Positions 60,839 through 64,000 of a DNA stretch of 64,000 nt are shown piece after piece. The translations under genes and the position numbers were made by a program. Below the pieces are notes generated by a model that did not search any database, had not been told where the DNA came from, and saw only the letters and a list, made by a program, of their open reading frames with translations. The first letter of the stretch is position 1; each line of letters starts with the position of its first letter. Origin of the DNA: Paenibacillus eucommiae (GTDB taxonomy: Bacteria; Bacillota; Bacilli; Paenibacillales; NBRC-103111); the NCBI RefSeq assembly GCF_017874215.1, contig NZ_JAGGLB010000004.1, positions 186,001 to 250,000 on the forward strand, given 5' to 3'.

Positions 60839-61606
60839 ATGCAGCAGGTGTATCGATGGTTGAATATCGTTGTGTTTTTGGCGGTGATCGGGGTAAATTG
60901 GGCAGCCAATGCCCTGCCTCTGTTCGGCAGATCAACGGGAGAAATCTCTGCCATGTATCCTGTGGCGGTCACTCCCGCCTCCTACGCCTTTGGCATCTGG
61001 GGGCTGATTTATGCACTGCTTGCCGGGTATATGATTGTACAGGCAATGCCCCGCGGCCAGCAGCGTCCGGAAGTTAAGCGAATTGGCCCCTGGTTTATCA
61101 TTAGTTCCTTGCTTAACATAGCATGGCTGTTATTGTGGCACTCGCTGCATATCACATCAACCGCATTCATCATGCTTGCCATGCTGCTCTCCTTAATTGT
61201 GGCGTACCGCAGGTCGAGACCTGCGACACCACATCCGGTCATCTGGACGCGTTTGTTCGTTGCGCTGCCATTCAGCATTTACTTGGGCTGGATTTCCGTA
61301 GCTACCATTGTCAATATTTCTGTAGCCTTGAAAGCCTCCGGCTGGGACGGCTGGGGTGTTAGCCCAGAAGCTTGGGGTACTGCTCTCCTGGTTGTTGCCG
61401 GATTTCTTGCACTACTTATAGCCCGTCAGTACAGCGATCCTTTTTACGGACTTGTGATCATATGGGCATGCATTGCAATAGCTATAGAGCAACAACCAGC
61501 CTACCCTACACTCTCTTATGCAGCCTGGGGTGTAGCAGTTATTGTGTTTGTCGTTTCAGCCCTAACCTTTTATAAACCACGTAAAGTCCAAAGCTCTGTA
61601 AGATAA
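60839..61606 (+). CDS. TspO/MBR-type tryptophan-rich membrane protein
   Basis: The 255 residues show about seven spans. PVAVTPASYAFGIWGLIYALLAGYMIVQAMP and NIAWLLLWHSLHI carry the aromatic and Trp-rich character of TspO-like proteins, but with two more spans than classical TspO. TspO proteins bind porphyrins; long Bacillota members are uncharacterised. AAAGGAGGAAGCAGC precedes ATG. Its 3' end overlaps the convergent glycosyltransferase gene by 68 bp. Confidence 0.8.
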   Translation: MQQVYRWLNIVVFLAVIGVNWAANALPLFGRSTGEISAMYPVAVTPASYAFGIWGLIYALLAGYMIVQAMPRGQQRPEVKRIGPWFIISSLLNIAWLLLWHSLHITSTAFIMLAMLLSLIVAYRRSRPATPHPVIWTRLFVALPFSIYLGWISVATIVNISVALKASGWDGWGVSPEAWGTALLVVAGFLALLIARQYSDPFYGLVIIWACIAIAIEQQPAYPTLSYAAWGVAVIVFVVSALTFYKPRKVQSSVR

Positions 61607-62993
61607 TGAATGCTGGCATAATGTCGAGCCTGTAACGGGTTTGAATTTCTATAACAAGATGTACAGCCGCGTAGCCCAATAATAGGATCAGAAAAAGCAT
61701 ATAGGCCTGATTATTAAGCTCCGGATCTTTTCTTCTTATTAATCCCAAAAAAGTAATGATTGCAAAACCGGCCATGAGGAAATAAGTGACTCTTTCAACA
61801 AGCTTAAGCGTAAAAGCCAGGGTTGGTTTATCCATATCCCAAACGCTCCAGAAAACAGAAGCATCCTCACTCCCCCAGAAAATAGCCAGCTTTCGGACGA
61901 ACAGAGCAGCTACCTGGGACTTGTCTGCCAGCCTTTCTTTGATTACCTCAAGCTCAGCCGCATCTCTTTCGGCTCCTACCTTGAAAGGCCGCGCATACTC
62001 GGAATCCTCTGATGACCACGTGCCATTGGTTTCTGCGTTCAATCCGACCATGAATTTCCAGTAAGGCTCCCGATTGGACAGCTTGTAGTCGGTAATGCCG
62101 GCATAAATAAAGGAGAAGTTGACAAGCTGCTGAACCACAAAAAAAACGGCGACTACCCCCACCATCTTTTGTAATATAGAGCGGGCCTGCTTCTGCTTAA
62201 AAAGGGTCTTGCCAAACGGGACAAGCTGAATAAGAACCACATACACTACAAATCCCACAATAAAAAAACTACCCAAAGGCCTGATAACATTCCCCAAAGC
62301 AAAGCATATACCAATGAAAATCCAGTTGTACTTCGCCGTCATTCCTTTATGAAGGATAAAATAGCAGCCCAGAAAAAATAAAAAAACCGACAAATGCTGA
62401 TTCGTCAGCACCGAACACATAACAATATTGGGTATGTAGAACGCAAACAGCAGCGCCGACACTCTCCCGCAAAACTCATTAAACACCTTCGCCGCGGTCA
62501 AATAAATCACATAAATGGTAGCTGCGCTGAAAACGATATTCGCGATCTTCAGTATGATAATCGGATCCCCGAACAGCTTGATCATTAAAGCTTCATACAC
62601 CGTAAACCCCAGCTGATAGGTCCAATTGGTAAAATACTCTGCATGACCAACGGAAAAGTCCCCGCCCGCCAATCTTAAGGCCGTATCATGCATAACAGCA
62701 AAATCCGAAACAGGCGGCGTATCAATCATGAGAATCCATACAACTCTTAGCACTACAGCAGCGGCCATTAACAGCACTAGAAAAAGCCTGCGTGACATAT
62801 AGGCCGTAACCACATGTACCAATGCCAAAAGAACAGCATACACAACAAAAAGAGCACCCAACATCTTTGAAACTGAAGCATTGACAAAAAACATGTTAAC
62901 AAAAGTTGAAACAAACGTAACCCCAAAAAATATAATTCCAAAGCAAGCCAGAAGCTTGGAAGCCATCCAGCCGCTTTTTTGAAGCTTGTCCAT
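61539..62993 (-). CDS. Glycosyltransferase family 39-like membrane protein
   Basis: ATG 62993 with AGGAAGGAAGAAC upstream gives 484 residues. The protein has about 12 spans and the ArnT/PMT-like N-terminal loop TPPVSDFAVMHDTALRLAGGDFS, with the conserved acidic residue behind the first span, then EYFTNWTYQLGFTVYEAL. Such enzymes transfer sugars from polyprenyl phosphates outside the membrane. It lies 90 bp downstream of lspA on the same strand and converges with the TspO-like gene. Confidence 0.82.
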   Translation of the reverse strand: MDKLQKSGWMASKLLACFGIIFFGVTFVSTFVNMFFVNASVSKMLGALFVVYAVLLALVHVVTAYMSRRLFLVLLMAAAVVLRVVWILMIDTPPVSDFAVMHDTALRLAGGDFSVGHAEYFTNWTYQLGFTVYEALMIKLFGDPIIILKIANIVFSAATIYVIYLTAAKVFNEFCGRVSALLFAFYIPNIVMCSVLTNQHLSVFLFFLGCYFILHKGMTAKYNWIFIGICFALGNVIRPLGSFFIVGFVVYVVLIQLVPFGKTLFKQKQARSILQKMVGVVAVFFVVQQLVNFSFIYAGITDYKLSNREPYWKFMVGLNAETNGTWSSEDSEYARPFKVGAERDAAELEVIKERLADKSQVAALFVRKLAIFWGSEDASVFWSVWDMDKPTLAFTLKLVERVTYFLMAGFAIITFLGLIRRKDPELNNQAYMLFLILLLGYAAVHLVIEIQTRYRLDIMPAFIILQSFGLYVVYKRLGLKRQTQ

Positions 62994-63083
62994 ATGTTCT
63001 TCCTTCCTGAAATGCTCTACGTACACGGTGGCATACGGTTTACCGCACTGTCTCCGCTCGCGGTTCCGTCTACCTTACGTTCC

Positions 63084-63560
63084 TCACTCCGTTACGGATT
63101 CTTTCTCTTTACGTGAGGTACGAAATAAATCAAACATCATCAAGATTGCACCACAGACAATGCCGGAATCGGCAATATTGAAGGTTGCAAACGTATAGTT
63201 AATAAAGGCGAAATGAAAGCTTAGAAAATCAACTACTTCCCCAAACAAAGCGCGATCCAGATAATTCCCGACAGCTCCGCCAAGAATAAGACCTAATGCG
63301 ATAAGCTGCAGCCGGGTTCCGGAAGTCTTGATTTTGTTCATATACCAGATGATCCCGACAATCACAATACTGGTAACGACGAGAAAAAACCAGCGCTGCC
63401 CTTCCAAAATGGAAAAAGCCGCTCCATTGTTTCTTTGCGAAGTAATCGAGAAAAAATCCCCAATCACACTTCTCACATCACCGATGTCCAAATATTTCAC
63501 AATCAACCATTTCGTAACCTGGTCTACCACAAAAACGAGCAATGCAATCAAATAATACAC
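63084..63560 (-). CDS. lspA: Lipoprotein signal peptidase (signal peptidase II)
   Basis: GTG 63560 with TCGGAGGAAC upstream gives 158 residues; the longer frame from 63608 is less likely. Four spans and the LspA blocks VDQVTKWLIV, RNNGAAFSIL, LGGAVGNYLDR and FATFNIADS are present, the latter two holding the catalytic aspartates. It cleaves prolipoproteins such as the two sugar-binding lipoproteins of this window. Confidence 0.96.
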   Translation of the reverse strand: MYYLIALLVFVVDQVTKWLIVKYLDIGDVRSVIGDFFSITSQRNNGAAFSILEGQRWFFLVVTSIVIVGIIWYMNKIKTSGTRLQLIALGLILGGAVGNYLDRALFGEVVDFLSFHFAFINYTFATFNIADSGIVCGAILMMFDLFRTSRKEKESVTE

Positions 63561-63658
63561 AAAAGTTCCTCCGATTCGATCGATGGCTTGATCAATAATT
63601 AATAACATAATACCACAATCTGAAGCACAATTTGAATTTTCGTGACTTTAATGCCAAT

Positions 63659-63739
63659 ACTAGCACATATATGTTTAACACTAGCTCTTGTATGTCGGCA
63701 CTAGTTCATACATGTTAGCACTAACTCTTATATGTTCAA
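63659..63739. repeat. 20-bp imperfect tandem repeat, four units
   Basis: ACTAGCACATATATGTTTAA(C), ACTAGCTCTTGTATGTCGGC, ACTAGTTCATACATGTTAGC and ACTAACTCTTATATGTTCAA stand in tandem between lspA and the potassium transporter gene, close to its ribosome-binding site. Confidence 0.85.
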
Positions 63740-63781
63740 CTTGTAAGCAATATGGTATTCTACCCTAAGAGGTGAACCTAG

Positions 63782-64000
63782 TTGAAGCTTTCTTCTTTAT
63801 ATCTCAAACTTACACCGCCACAAATACTGGCGTCTGGCTTCGCCATGATCATCCTGGTGGGCACTATTTTACTGAAACTGCCCATTTCCAACAAGACTGG
63901 TCACCCCTTCCCGTTTATCGACGCTTTATTTACTGCAACATCGGCGATGTGTGTAACTGGATTATCGGTTGTGGATATAAAAACACAATTCTCAACGTTC
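63782..64000 (+). CDS. TrkH/KtrB-family potassium uptake protein (3' end outside window)
   Basis: TTG 63782 has AAGAGGTG seven bases upstream. The visible 73 residues read LTPPQILASGFAMIILVGTI, KLPISNKTGHPFPFIDALFT and ATSAMCVTGLSVVD, the first span, pore helix and selectivity-filter segment (VTGLS) of KtrB. With a KtrA subunit it forms a potassium uptake system. The rest lies beyond the window. Confidence 0.92.
   Translation, partial: MKLSSLYLKLTPPQILASGFAMIILVGTILLKLPISNKTGHPFPFIDALFTATSAMCVTGLSVVDIKTQFSTF

Overview
The window looks like a chromosomal segment of a Paenibacillus-like member of the Bacillota. The grounds are strong AGGAGG ribosome-binding sites, TTG/GTG starts, a tyrosine T-box leader, LplA/B/C-type sugar transporters with YesM/YesN-type two-component systems, and Bacillus-type housekeeping genes (tyrS, mscL, hmoB, lspA, sbcDC, moxR/DUF58, ktrB). 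The assignment rests on gene content only.

Layout. 1-1545: end of an XRE regulator and an ImmA-type protease (mobile-element type), a LexA-like box, a decayed gene end and the first copy of a four-hairpin repeat. 1546-3168: tyrS with T-box leader, terminator and promoter, all on the minus strand. 3336-23584: a minus-strand glycan-utilisation locus. In transcription order it holds a lipoprotein, two ABC permeases, a Gfo/Idh enzyme, a deacetylase-like protein, a 48-residue ORF, a heparinase II/III-type lyase, an amidohydrolase, an enolase-superfamily enzyme, a creatininase-family enzyme, RidA, Gfo/Idh, a DegT aminotransferase, a Gfo/Idh pseudogene and a ceramidase-like enzyme. GH95 follows behind its own promoter. 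23612-28029: a truncated sensor plus an M55 peptidase (plus strand), then a kinase/regulator pair (minus strand).

28257-32002 is a debris zone: an IS4-type transposase remnant, a frameshifted secreted protein joined to an AT-rich foreign tail, an AHSA1 protein, a tRNA cluster (fMet, Asp, Lys, Leu, and a decayed tRNA-Leu with a CAC anticodon), and a carbohydrate-binding fragment. 32127-41692 is a second sugar-ABC locus on the plus strand. It has a response regulator, a histidine kinase with two tandem sensor modules, a lipoprotein, a LamG domain split by a beta-propeller, and two permeases. Neither ABC system encodes an ATPase, so both probably borrow a shared MsmX-type ATPase.

41794-64000 is mostly housekeeping genes. 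The most interesting item here is an Rpn-family nuclease (54554-55591) whose variable C-terminal part has its own internal ribosome-binding site and start. A separate free-standing duplicate of that internal small gene lies just downstream. Known Rpn systems use such an internal product as an antitoxin, so this may be a nuclease with an intragenic antitoxin plus a detached second one. Other signals not explained by genes are the two-copy four-hairpin repeat (1270-1532 and 49710-49969) and a series of intergenic spacers made of short imperfect tandem repeats (periods 3, 7, 11, 12, 14 and 20 bp).
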